A stretch of DNA of 64,000 nt from Wocania_A spongiicola (GTDB lineage Bacteria > Bacteroidota > Bacteroidia > Flavobacteriales > Flavobacteriaceae): positions 62,001 to 126,000 of the forward strand of contig NZ_JAMFLZ010000005.1 of NCBI RefSeq assembly GCF_023502325.1. Reading direction: 5' to 3'. Within the stretch, counting starts at the first letter, position 1. Each line of letters opens with the position of its first letter. Of this stretch, positions 48,255 to 56,120 are shown in pieces. The translations under genes and the position numbers were made by a program. The notes beneath the pieces were generated by a model, which was not told where the DNA came from, made no database searches, and was given only the letters and a program-made list of their open reading frames with translations.

Positions 48255-49028
48255 TTAATGTACAAAATCATTAGCTTCCCATTTATCTAATACAGATTTA
48301 TCCCATTCTTCCATATAGTATAAAAAAGTATTAAAGATATTTATTAATTCAAAAGTGAATTTTAAGTACTCTTCTTTTGTTGATTCAGGTTTTAATAATA
48401 AGTTTTTCTTTAATGTGTTTATTTCATAAGTTCTATTGAAATTCGTATTAGTGTGAGCAAATTCATTTCTTAACTTCCAAATAGAATCTAATGTATGAAA
48501 TAAGTTTTTTGCACCACGAATATCAGGAATTGCTAAAAACGTTGAAGCTCTTTTCATCTTTTCACTAAATAGTTGTCCTTTAGATTTGTCTGCAGATATT
48601 ATCCTAAATGTTCTTTTTTTTATTTCATTTAACTCTATGTCTTTTTCAAGTTCTAATGCTGATATTTCTAACTTACTAAATGCTTTTTTTCTTAAACTTG
48701 AATTCCTTTGTAGACTTAATTCAATGATTTCTTTTAAATAATACTCGAATGAAGATGTGAAGCTTATTATTGCTGAAACAATAGTACTTTTTCTTAATTC
48801 ATTTAATAAGTAATTGGAAGACTGAGCAGTGCTCTCTGAAATTGAATGTATGTAAATTGATGATTGTTCTTTTTCTAAATAAATACTCATTGATTTTTTC
48901 CAAATCTCACATTCCTCTTCAGTAAATTGAGTCGACATCATGATTTGATGATTCATGATTGATATAGAAGTTAACAAACTTGAAAATGGTCCTGATATTA
49001 AATTATCTGTAATTTTAATTGAGAGCAT
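48255..49028 (-). CDS. HEPN-domain protein, candidate RNase or defence gene
   Basis: 257 residues, no signal peptide. The HEPN signature Rx4H appears as RNEFAH at residues 187-192 (WKLRNEFAHTN), the classic RNxxxH form tied to metal-independent RNase activity. A hydrophobic helix with a conserved Glu at about 81-105 (STIVSAIISFTSSFEYYLKE) matches the first HEPN helix. The family resembles RiboL-PSP/MAE_28990-type HEPN proteins, which often act in defence or toxin systems. No antitoxin or MNT-type nucleotidyltransferase is adjacent. The gene lies alone in a cassette-like unit: start 5-6 bases inside one edge, folded element after the stop. Transfer is likely. Confidence 0.75.
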   Translation of the reverse strand: MLSIKITDNLISGPFSSLLTSISIMNHQIMMSTQFTEEECEIWKKSMSIYLEKEQSSIYIHSISESTAQSSNYLLNELRKSTIVSAIISFTSSFEYYLKEIIELSLQRNSSLRKKAFSKLEISALELEKDIELNEIKKRTFRIISADKSKGQLFSEKMKRASTFLAIPDIRGAKNLFHTLDSIWKLRNEFAHTNTNFNRTYEINTLKKNLLLKPESTKEEYLKFTFELINIFNTFLYYMEEWDKSVLDKWEANDFVH

Positions 49029-49117
49029 AAATTGTACCTAACGACTTGATATGAAATCGTTTTAATGTTTTATATCTTTTGATAAGCGAAGTTATATTTT
49101 CTATATCAAAAAATCAA

Positions 49118-49133
49118 TACGTAGTAATACGTA
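49118..49133. promoter_or_regulatory. Pair of TACGTA hexamers 10 bp apart
   Basis: TACGTA at 49118-49123 and 49128-49133 with a 4-base spacer repeats the arrangement at 22410-22425. It lies about 90 bp upstream of the HEPN gene, outside the proposed cassette edge, and before the serine-hydrolase terminator. Confidence 0.4.
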
Positions 49134-49150
49134 ATTTTCAATCTTATAAA

Positions 49151-49185
49151 CAAAAAAAACACTCCCCAAAACTGGAAAGTGTTTT
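49151..49185 (-). terminator. Rho-independent terminator of the serine-hydrolase gene
   Basis: AAAACACT (49156-49163) pairs with AGTGTTTT (49178-49185). On the minus strand the stem is followed by a run of eight T. It starts about 25 bases after the stop at 49211. Confidence 0.88.
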
Positions 49186-49210
49186 AATTAAATACTGTAT
49201 TTGTAAAAAT

Positions 49211-50974
49211 TTAGTCTTCCAAACGTTTACCTGTCATTTCACGTCCGTTTTGTAATAGGGTTATGCTTTCCACTTTACCAGCATCGTTTTTATTAAAGGT
49301 TAATTGCGCATTCACTATTTTTAAGTAGAATACATTTTCAGATTTAGGAAAAATGTCAGCAGCCGATTGCCCTGTAGCCTGTCCTTTTAATTGACTTCCT
49401 TCCTTTGTTATGGTAATAATAAAACTGGGTGCCAGCTCATATTTACCCACATAACTTTCTAAAATCGCATCTGGAACAACCACTTCTTTTACATACGCTG
49501 AGACATCAGCTCCTAGCTTTTTTAAGGCTTCAATACCCAATTGATTATTAGGGTTTAAGTCTACCGACTTTTTATAATTAATTATAGCTAAATCGTTTTT
49601 ACCTAAATTCATTAAGGCTTCACCATAACTATCATATACATTTGATGACTTAGGAAAAGCCTCAACATTAAGTTTAAATACTTGAGAGGCTTCATCTGTC
49701 ATGTTATGAGTATTCATGAGTTGGTAGCCAATGTTATTCATTTCTCTTTCAATTAACTCATAATTTTCAGAATCTTTAATCGTATTATAATGTGCTAATC
49801 CTGCTTCAATTCCTTTATCTTGTATAACAGCTAACAACGCATTGGCAATCGATTTTTTAGGGTGACTATAGTCCTTACCATACAAAATGCCTCTTATAGC
49901 ACGCGTCATATCATTTAGTGGTGCACCTCCTGTATTGTTTAAAAGCACAACCAACGATTTATCTGAAGGTGCTCTGGAAATATTAGTGTTAAAGCCGTTA
50001 ATACCACCGCCATGCCCAATGGTATAAATGCTATCGGTAGATTTTCCTATTTTACCATAACCAAGCCCCCAACCGTAAGCATAATGCCCTCTTCCAAAAG
50101 CTGGAGTATATGGTTTAAAATACATATCCATATATTTTTGTGGCAATAGCTTGTTGGTATACAAAGCTTGATCCCATAAATACAAATCCTCAACGGTAGA
50201 ATACATTGACCCTGCCGCATATGGGATAGACATATCTAAATATCTTGAATTTACATGTGCATTACCGTTTTTCTCATAACCTGTTGCACGATTCTTTAAG
50301 ATATCTCCATGATTATCATAGCCTGTATCATTCATATTTAACGGAGTGAAAATATTATCGTGAAGCATATCCTCATACGTTTTACCTGATAGTTTTTCGG
50401 CTATAACGCCTAAAAGAAAATAGCCCGAATTGCTATAGCTAAACCTTTCTCCTGGTGAAAAATCTAAATCTTTACCATCAAATACTTTTACAAACTCATC
50501 TGGCGTATAGGGGTCTCTACTATCATCCTTAAAAAACCCAGGAAATGATGTGTAATTTGGTATGCCAGAAGTATGTGTTAGTAAATGATGTGTTGTAATT
50601 ATATCGCCTTTGTCTTTTGGATAATCGGGAAGATAAGTTGTAATGGGTGCTTGCAAATCTAATTTTCCGTCGGCAGCCAATTGCAAAATAAGCATTGCCG
50701 TAAATTGCTTGGTGATAGAGCCTAAACGGTGCTTTGTATTGGGTTGGTTAGGAATATCCCACTCCATATTCGCCATACCAAAACCTTTTTTATAAATTAC
50801 TTTACCTTGGTTTGATACTAAAACAGAACCATTAAATTTACCATACTCGGTATACTCACTAATTAGTTTGTCGATTTGTTCAGCTTTAGTTTGAGCAAAA
50901 CTCATATGACATAAAAAAACTGCAGTAATTAGAATACTTTTTCTTGAAAACAGATGGTTTATAACAGGTTTCAT
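49211..50974 (-). CDS. Serine hydrolase (class C beta-lactamase fold) with C-terminal TPR
   Basis: 587 residues with a signal peptide (ending VFLCHMSFAQ). The beta-lactamase-like domain at about 30-370 shows the catalytic SxxK as GSITKQFTAM, the YxN as YSNSGY, and a GHGGGINGF loop in place of the KTG box. Residues about 440-490 hold a TPR unit (YDSYGEALMNLGKNDLAIIN YKKSVDLNP), and a small beta domain ends the protein (LESYVGKYELAPSF). Such proteins are usually periplasmic peptidases or esterases rather than antibiotic-resistance enzymes. A strong terminator follows. The upstream gap holds a copy of a 55-bp element also present before the AraC gene. Confidence 0.9.
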   Translation of the reverse strand: MKPVINHLFSRKSILITAVFLCHMSFAQTKAEQIDKLISEYTEYGKFNGSVLVSNQGKVIYKKGFGMANMEWDIPNQPNTKHRLGSITKQFTAMLILQLAADGKLDLQAPITTYLPDYPKDKGDIITTHHLLTHTSGIPNYTSFPGFFKDDSRDPYTPDEFVKVFDGKDLDFSPGERFSYSNSGYFLLGVIAEKLSGKTYEDMLHDNIFTPLNMNDTGYDNHGDILKNRATGYEKNGNAHVNSRYLDMSIPYAAGSMYSTVEDLYLWDQALYTNKLLPQKYMDMYFKPYTPAFGRGHYAYGWGLGYGKIGKSTDSIYTIGHGGGINGFNTNISRAPSDKSLVVLLNNTGGAPLNDMTRAIRGILYGKDYSHPKKSIANALLAVIQDKGIEAGLAHYNTIKDSENYELIEREMNNIGYQLMNTHNMTDEASQVFKLNVEAFPKSSNVYDSYGEALMNLGKNDLAIINYKKSVDLNPNNQLGIEALKKLGADVSAYVKEVVVPDAILESYVGKYELAPSFIITITKEGSQLKGQATGQSAADIFPKSENVFYLKIVNAQLTFNKNDAGKVESITLLQNGREMTGKRLED

Positions 50975-51061
50975 AAATTATTTTTTTTGATTGATTAATA
51001 GATACATGTATGTATGACGATTGATAACTTTATAAAGTTACAGAATAAATTGATTAATATT

Positions 51062-51116
51062 AAAAATAAAAACTAGCAAGATTGGAAACACATTTATATC
51101 AGTTTACAAATGCATT
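51062..51116 (+). repeat. 55-bp repeated element, copy A
   Basis: The segment contains AGCAAGATTGGAAA and, 20 bases on, a CAGTTT-CAAAT string. It matches 53940-53994 at 45 of 55 positions without gaps, in the same orientation. It lies 88 bp upstream of the serine-hydrolase start and downstream of the cyd genes. Confidence 0.75.
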
Positions 51117-51139
51117 GAGACCCTTTATGAAAGAAAAGA

Positions 51140-51436
51140 TTACTTATTAAATTTAGTTTTTAATTTATGACTTAAGAATACCGCCATGGCACCTCCAAAA
51201 AAAGACACCAACATATTAATAATAAACAGTAACATATTTGCACTGCCTGATTGCATTATTGCTTGTGGGTTAAACCCTAAGCGCCCAAAAACCTTAATAA
51301 AAAGAATACTGCCAAAAACGCCAGCAATTGTATTACCTATAACTCCAGAAGAATAGTTTTTAAAAAGAAAACCTAAGCTAAGCCCTCCTAGAATACCAAT
51401 AAAAACACTAATTAAAGAAATTAAGGTATCAGTCAT
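51140..51436 (-). CDS. Small four-helix membrane protein in the cyd operon
   Basis: 98 residues with about four hydrophobic segments (LISVFIGILGGLSLGFLF, VIGNTIAGVFGSILFIKVF, LLFIINMLVSFFGGAMAVFL). The GNTIAGVFGSILF stretch recalls GlsB/YeaQ-type proteins. It begins 12 bases after the cydB stop, so it is the third gene of the cydAB operon. It is larger than the known bd subunit CydX (about 40 residues). A role in bd assembly or function is possible but rests on position only. Confidence 0.75.
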   Translation of the reverse strand: MTDTLISLISVFIGILGGLSLGFLFKNYSSGVIGNTIAGVFGSILFIKVFGRLGFNPQAIMQSGSANMLLFIINMLVSFFGGAMAVFLSHKLKTKFNK

Positions 51437-51448
51437 AAACTTAAAGTT

Positions 51449-52522
51449 TTAATGACCATAATCCATATGGTCAATCTTACCGCCCATTATTCTTTTTTGA
51501 ACAATCATATATACAAAAAGAAGAATAAAGCCAATAATACCCCAACCTAAAGCTACCGATAAACCATAATCTGAGGCAGCTGTATTATATATTGATAATG
51601 GTTCGTTTATATCATTTACAGAAGGCAATAAAACAGGAAATAATGAGGCTAATGATGATGAAATGCCTCCTACTATTAATAAGGTAGAACAAACAAAACC
51701 ATACCTGTCTTTCTTAAACTTATGAATAAAAAACAATCCTGTTAATCCCACTATATAGAGTAAAGGAAAGAGTAATAAATACCATTTTTCAGCAAAATTA
51801 TTTAACGCATCAGGGTTTACTATTTGCCAGCATATCACAGAAACTATAGTTAATGCTAATAAAACGCAATTGAGCTTGAATATTACTTTTTTTAGTTTCT
51901 CGTTTATAGATGAATTGGTTTTCATAATAACCCAATTTGCTCCATGAATGGCTAGCGTAACTACACTTATTAAACCAATAATAATGGTAAACCAATCGAT
52001 AACACCCGGGTGATTGGTTAATGGGCTAAAACTTGAATTCCATAAGGGTAAGAAAAAGAAATGTGCTTCGTAAGTTGAAATACCTTGCTCAACTCCTCCT
52101 AAATTAACACCTCTAACAACATTGCCTAATGCAATACCAAAAAATAAGGCTAGTAACAAACTAGAAACTCCAAAAGATTTATCCCAAATATCTTTCCACA
52201 TTTGATAATTAAATTGGCTTCTAAACTCTAAGCCTATAGCCCGAAAAATAATTAACCATAGCACCAAAATTAATGACAGATAAAACCCACTAAATACCGA
52301 AGCGTAAAACGTTGGGAAAGCCATAAATAACATCCCGCCAGCGGCAACTAGCCAAACTTCGTTTGAGTCCCAAAACAAGCCTGCAGCCTTAGCAATAACT
52401 TCTTTATCTTTTTCAGATTTTGCAAAAAACAAATGGATGATACCAGTACCAAAATCGTAACCATCCAACACAAAAAACATAGCTAAAACAACTGCTATAA
52501 TTAAAAACCAAAATATTTCCAT
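51449..52522 (-). CDS. cydB: Cytochrome bd ubiquinol/menaquinol oxidase subunit II
   Basis: 357 residues with eight or more membrane helices. The CydB signature is at the N-terminus (MFFVLDGYDFGTGIIHLFFA, EVWLVAAGGMLFMAFPTFYA). It follows cydA by 3 bases. Together they reduce oxygen to water at high affinity using menaquinol, matching the menaquinone genes elsewhere in the window. Confidence 0.96.
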   Translation of the reverse strand: MEIFWFLIIAVVLAMFFVLDGYDFGTGIIHLFFAKSEKDKEVIAKAAGLFWDSNEVWLVAAGGMLFMAFPTFYASVFSGFYLSLILVLWLIIFRAIGLEFRSQFNYQMWKDIWDKSFGVSSLLLALFFGIALGNVVRGVNLGGVEQGISTYEAHFFFLPLWNSSFSPLTNHPGVIDWFTIIIGLISVVTLAIHGANWVIMKTNSSINEKLKKVIFKLNCVLLALTIVSVICWQIVNPDALNNFAEKWYLLLFPLLYIVGLTGLFFIHKFKKDRYGFVCSTLLIVGGISSSLASLFPVLLPSVNDINEPLSIYNTAASDYGLSVALGWGIIGFILLFVYMIVQKRIMGGKIDHMDYGH

Positions 52523-52525
52523 AAT

Positions 52526-53857
52526 TTAATGTGTTTGATGTTTAGGTCCTTGATGAATTGCTTTACCAACGAGTACTAAAAATAATAACCCCAGAAGCAT
52601 GTATAGTGCAACAAAACCTAATAACGTAAATAATGTATTTCCTGAAGATACTGTTGGCGATACGCCATCTGCTGTTTTTAATAAACCATAAACCAAATAA
52701 GGTTGTCTTCCTAATTCGGCTACATACCACCCAGTAATATTAGCAATATATGGGAATGGTACTAAAAACATAATAGTCCACAATAAGGGCTTGATATTAT
52801 ATAATTTTTTTCGCCATAAAAAGAATCCTGCCAAACTCATAACACCTATGAAAATAGTACCCAAACCAACCATGATATGATACGAATAATAAAGCGCAGG
52901 AATATTATCAGGCAATTCATCTTCTTCAAAATGATCCATCCCTACAATTTGTTTATCCCATTCTTGATAGGTTAAAAAACTAAGAATATTAGGCACAGCG
53001 ATTTTATTATCTAACTTTTTTTCAACCATATTTGGTTGTCCTATAAGTACTATTTCGGCTCCAGCTTCTTCAGTTTCAAAAATACCTTCCATAGCAGCAA
53101 ATGAAGCGGGTTGGTATTTTGCAACATTTTTAGCGTTCCAATCGCCAGTTGGAAATGCAACTAGTAAACTAGAAATAAGGCCAAAAATAACACCCGTTTT
53201 TAAAAACAGTTTTCCGTACTCAATATTTTTTTGTCTCAAAATATAGAACGCTCCAATGCTAGCTACAACAAACGATGACGTTACTACTGATGCCAATTGG
53301 TTATGTAAAAAAGCGGGCAATAACCAAGGATTAGTAAATAATGCTGAAAAATTTTCTAATACGTATTTACCATTCTCTAAAACTTCATAACCAACTGGGT
53401 GTTGCATCCATGCGTTAGTAGCCAATATAAACCAGCCACTTGCCCAAGAGCCCAAAAACACTAAAAATCCTGTAAGAAAATGTAATTTTTGTCCCATTAG
53501 TTTTTCGCCAAAAATAAAGAGAGCCAAAAATGAAGATTCTAAGAAAAAAGAGAACATGCCTTCCATGGCCAAGGTTTGACCTATAATACCTCCTGTAAGC
53601 TCTGAAAACTTTGCCCAATTAGTACCAAATTGAAATTCCATAGGAATTCCTGTTATAACTCCCATGGTGAAATTAATCGCAAAAATTTTCATTAAGAACT
53701 TTGCAGCGTCGTTATACTTTTCTACTTTTTTTCTTAAATACAACCCTTTTAGAAAAACTATAATTAACGATAACCCCATAGTTAATTGGGGGAAAATGTA
53801 GTGGAACGTGATAGTAAATGCAAACTGCAACCTATCATAAAATATCATATCTTCCAT
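52526..53857 (-). CDS. cydA: Cytochrome bd oxidase subunit I (short Q loop)
   Basis: 443 residues, the length of short-Q-loop CydA. N-terminal FYDRLQFAFTITFHYIFPQL contains the His region for haem. GIPMEFQFGTNWA, MEGMFSFFLESSFLALFIFG with the conserved Glu residues, and WASGWFILATNAWMQHPVGY are family landmarks. The second Met (53848) could also be the start. TAAATTTG ends 4 bases before the first ATG, so the message may be leaderless. Confidence 0.96.
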   Translation of the reverse strand: MEDMIFYDRLQFAFTITFHYIFPQLTMGLSLIIVFLKGLYLRKKVEKYNDAAKFLMKIFAINFTMGVITGIPMEFQFGTNWAKFSELTGGIIGQTLAMEGMFSFFLESSFLALFIFGEKLMGQKLHFLTGFLVFLGSWASGWFILATNAWMQHPVGYEVLENGKYVLENFSALFTNPWLLPAFLHNQLASVVTSSFVVASIGAFYILRQKNIEYGKLFLKTGVIFGLISSLLVAFPTGDWNAKNVAKYQPASFAAMEGIFETEEAGAEIVLIGQPNMVEKKLDNKIAVPNILSFLTYQEWDKQIVGMDHFEEDELPDNIPALYYSYHIMVGLGTIFIGVMSLAGFFLWRKKLYNIKPLLWTIMFLVPFPYIANITGWYVAELGRQPYLVYGLLKTADGVSPTVSSGNTLFTLLGFVALYMLLGLLFLVLVGKAIHQGPKHQTH

Positions 53858-53861
53858 AGTT

Positions 53862-53869
53862 CAAATTTA
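53862..53869 (-). promoter_or_regulatory. -7 box placed 4 bases before cydA
   Basis: The minus strand reads TAAATTTG, then AACT, then ATG. This fits the TAnnTTTG form with the same 4-base spacing seen at mnmE and the CvfB-like gene. No clear TTG -33 element was seen. Confidence 0.5.
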
Positions 53870-53939
53870 TGAAAAGATTTATTGAATTTTGATTAAAGCT
53901 TATACCAATTTAGCTTGTTTTACTAACATTTTATGATAA

Positions 53940-53994
53940 AAAAATAAAAGTCAGCAAGATTGGAAAAGTGTTTATATTAGTTTGCAAATACATT
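53940..53994 (+). repeat. 55-bp repeated element, copy B, upstream of the AraC-type gene
   Basis: This copy shares AGCAAGATTGGAAA and the TTTATAT-AGTTT-CAAAT-CATT framework with 51062-51116. It ends 20 bp before the AraC-type start codon, so it probably overlaps the promoter or operator. Self-regulation by the AraC protein would be typical. Confidence 0.75.
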
Positions 53995-54014
53995 TGTGGT
54001 ATTAATACATAACA

Positions 54015-54875
54015 ATGAAACAAAAACAAAGTAACAAAGCCTTTTACGATGAGAAATTAAATGTAATTATTGAGTACATTAATAATAATTTAGATAGTAA
54101 AATTGACGTAAAAACGCTTGCTGAGATCTCACATTTTTCACCGTTTCATTTTCATCGTATTAGTAGAGCTCTTTTAGGCGAACCCATTGGCGCATATATT
54201 TCTAGAACGCGACTAGAAACAGCTGCAAAAATGATTCGATACTCCACTTTAAACATTGAAGCCATTGCCTATAATGTTGGTTTTGAAACACCATCATCAT
54301 TATCAAAAGCTTTTAAAATTCATTTTGGAATATCGCCTACAGAGTATCGAAAAAATAAATTATTCAATTTTAAAAAATCGAACATTATGAATGCCACATT
54401 AAGTATTAAAAAGCCAAAAATTCAAGACATTGAAAACCAACAGTGCTTGTATTATCGAATGCAAGGTGCTTACCAAACACTAGACTATACGGGTGCATGG
54501 AAAAAACTTTGGAAACAAGTAAAAGCACAAAAACTATTTACTAAAGGGATACAACATTTTGGATTACCACATGACGACCCGAAAGTTACTGACGAAGATA
54601 AAATAAGATACGACGCTTGTTTAATTATACATAAAGATGCTAAGCCTGATGGAGATATTGGTGTAAAAACTCTAAGTGGTGGAAAATTCGCTGTGTTTTT
54701 ATATCAAGGATCGTATAAGTATTTTGCTGATGTATACAATCATATTTTTAACGAATGGCTTTTAAATACGGATTACGAGCTAAGGGGCGAACCAGTCAGA
54801 GAACGCTACATTAGCAACCCAGAGCGTGTTGCGGAAGACAAACTTAAAACAGAGTTTTATATTCCTATTAAATAG
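54015..54875 (+). CDS. AraC-family regulator with GyrI-like effector domain
   Basis: 286 residues. The N-terminal AraC helix-turn-helix pair spans about 10-110 (VKTLAEISHFSPFHFHRISR, IEAIAYNVGFETPSSLSKAF KIHFGISPTEYRK). Residues about 130-286 are a GyrI-like/SOUL-type small-molecule-binding domain (YYRMQGAYQTLDYTGAWKKL, GGKFAVFLYQGSYKYFADVY). Such regulators sense small hydrophobic or cationic compounds. A 55-bp element lies just upstream, and its second copy lies before the serine-hydrolase gene. Confidence 0.93.
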   Translation: MKQKQSNKAFYDEKLNVIIEYINNNLDSKIDVKTLAEISHFSPFHFHRISRALLGEPIGAYISRTRLETAAKMIRYSTLNIEAIAYNVGFETPSSLSKAFKIHFGISPTEYRKNKLFNFKKSNIMNATLSIKKPKIQDIENQQCLYYRMQGAYQTLDYTGAWKKLWKQVKAQKLFTKGIQHFGLPHDDPKVTDEDKIRYDACLIIHKDAKPDGDIGVKTLSGGKFAVFLYQGSYKYFADVYNHIFNEWLLNTDYELRGEPVRERYISNPERVAEDKLKTEFYIPIK

Positions 54876-54885
54876 CTTACAAGTG

Positions 54886-54893
54886 TATTTTTG
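54886..54893 (+). promoter_or_regulatory. -7 box upstream of the DUF5009 gene
   Basis: TATTTTTG at 54886-54893 fits TAnnTTTG, 38 bp before the start codon at 54932. The -33 element is not clear, and read-through from the AraC gene is possible. Confidence 0.4.
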
Positions 54894-54931
54894 ATTAAAA
54901 ACGTTACTTTAGAGACTTATTTATCAAAAAT

Positions 54932-56110
54932 ATGAATAGAGGAAGAATAGCATCAATAGACATTCTGAGAGCAATCACCATGGTTTTAATGATATGGGTA
55001 AACGATTTTTGGACACTAAAAAATGTTCCAAAATGGTTGCAACATGCTTCGGCCACTGAAGATTATCTGGGGTTTTCTGATGTTATTTTTCCTCTCTTTT
55101 TATTTATTGTTGGCTTAAGCATTCCTTTCGCTATAAAACAACGCCAAAACAAAGGAGACAGTAACGTATCTATTGCAAAACATGTTATAATTAGATCTGT
55201 ATCGCTTTTAATTATTGGTGTATATATGGTGAATTATCCAAGCGCTCATGTAAGCCTGGGAATTGGAAAATATTGGTGGTGCATTCTTATGGCACTAGCA
55301 GTAGTTCTCATTTGGATGCACTGGAAAAAAAGCCCTGTACCAAAAAAATGGCATCCTATTTTACAAGGAATAGGTATTTTAATTCTTATTTACTTAGCTA
55401 TTATTTACAAGGGTGGTCCAAATGGAGATATTTTGATGAAAACCAAATGGTGGGGTATTTTAGGGCTTATTGGATGGGCCTATTTAATAAATGCTTTGGT
55501 ATATGTTTTTTCTAAAGGAAACTTATACATCATGTTAGGGTTACTTCTTTTTTTCAATGCATTAGCAGTTTTAGATCATACAGATTTACTTCCTCCACTT
55601 AATAAAAACTTAAGCTTCATATCTGTAATATATACAGGTACAATACCAGCATTAACTACAGCAGGAATAATAGCTACTTTACTTTATAAAAAAATATCTG
55701 TTAGTCATAACAAATGGGCATTTATATCACTTACTATTATTGGAGTTATGTTTATTAGCTACGGATTATTAACACGACCTATTTGGGGAATTTCTAAAAT
55801 ACAAGGTACACCATCGTGGGTAGCTATATGCTCTGGTATTGGTTTTGTATCTTTTGCAGTTTTATACTTTATTGCAGATATAAAAAAACAGGTGGATTGG
55901 GCAAAAATTATTGCACCAGCTGGAACTGCAACCCTTACTTGTTATATGATTCCTTATTTTGCTTATCCTTTAAGAAATATTACAGGCATTAGGCTTCCTG
56001 ATTCTTTAAACATTGGTGTTATAGGACTCATTGGGTCTTTTGTTTTTGCCTTACTCGTAGTTGCTTTTACAGGTTGGATGGAGAAAAAAGGTTATAAATT
56101 AAAACTTTAA
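54932..56110 (+). CDS. DUF5009/heparan-glucosaminide acetyltransferase-like membrane protein
   Basis: 392 residues with about ten membrane segments. The start RIASIDILRAITMVLMIWVN DFW, then DVIFPLFLFIVGLSIPFAI, is the signature of the DUF5009/NagX-like acyltransferase family. Family members are thought to move acetyl groups onto amino sugars across the membrane. The gene follows the AraC gene by 56 bases in the same direction and converges with the PAS gene, with only 10 bases between their stops. Confidence 0.87.
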   Translation: MNRGRIASIDILRAITMVLMIWVNDFWTLKNVPKWLQHASATEDYLGFSDVIFPLFLFIVGLSIPFAIKQRQNKGDSNVSIAKHVIIRSVSLLIIGVYMVNYPSAHVSLGIGKYWWCILMALAVVLIWMHWKKSPVPKKWHPILQGIGILILIYLAIIYKGGPNGDILMKTKWWGILGLIGWAYLINALVYVFSKGNLYIMLGLLLFFNALAVLDHTDLLPPLNKNLSFISVIYTGTIPALTTAGIIATLLYKKISVSHNKWAFISLTIIGVMFISYGLLTRPIWGISKIQGTPSWVAICSGIGFVSFAVLYFIADIKKQVDWAKIIAPAGTATLTCYMIPYFAYPLRNITGIRLPDSLNIGVIGLIGSFVFALLVVAFTGWMEKKGYKLKL

Positions 56111-56120
56111 TTGCACAAAT

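Larger units (their letters stand above)
48028..49042 (-). mobile_element. Candidate single-gene cassette carrying a HEPN protein
   Basis: On the minus strand the unit opens with CGTTAGGTAC (49043-49034), 5-6 bases before the ATG, and carries one gene. It then has an ACCTAAC inverse core (48246-48240), a folded element, and a closing CGTTGTGTAA (48035-48026) that resembles the opening. This is the layout of an integron gene cassette with an unusually long recombination site. It lies between the terminator of the serine-hydrolase gene and the promoter side of the SnoaL-like gene, so nothing native is disrupted. No integrase is present in the window. Confidence 0.5.

Noticed and set aside
49211..50974. 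Antibiotic-resistance beta-lactamase
   Set aside because: It has the SxxK and YxN motifs but also a TPR region and a GHGGG loop typical of general serine hydrolases; resistance cannot be claimed.
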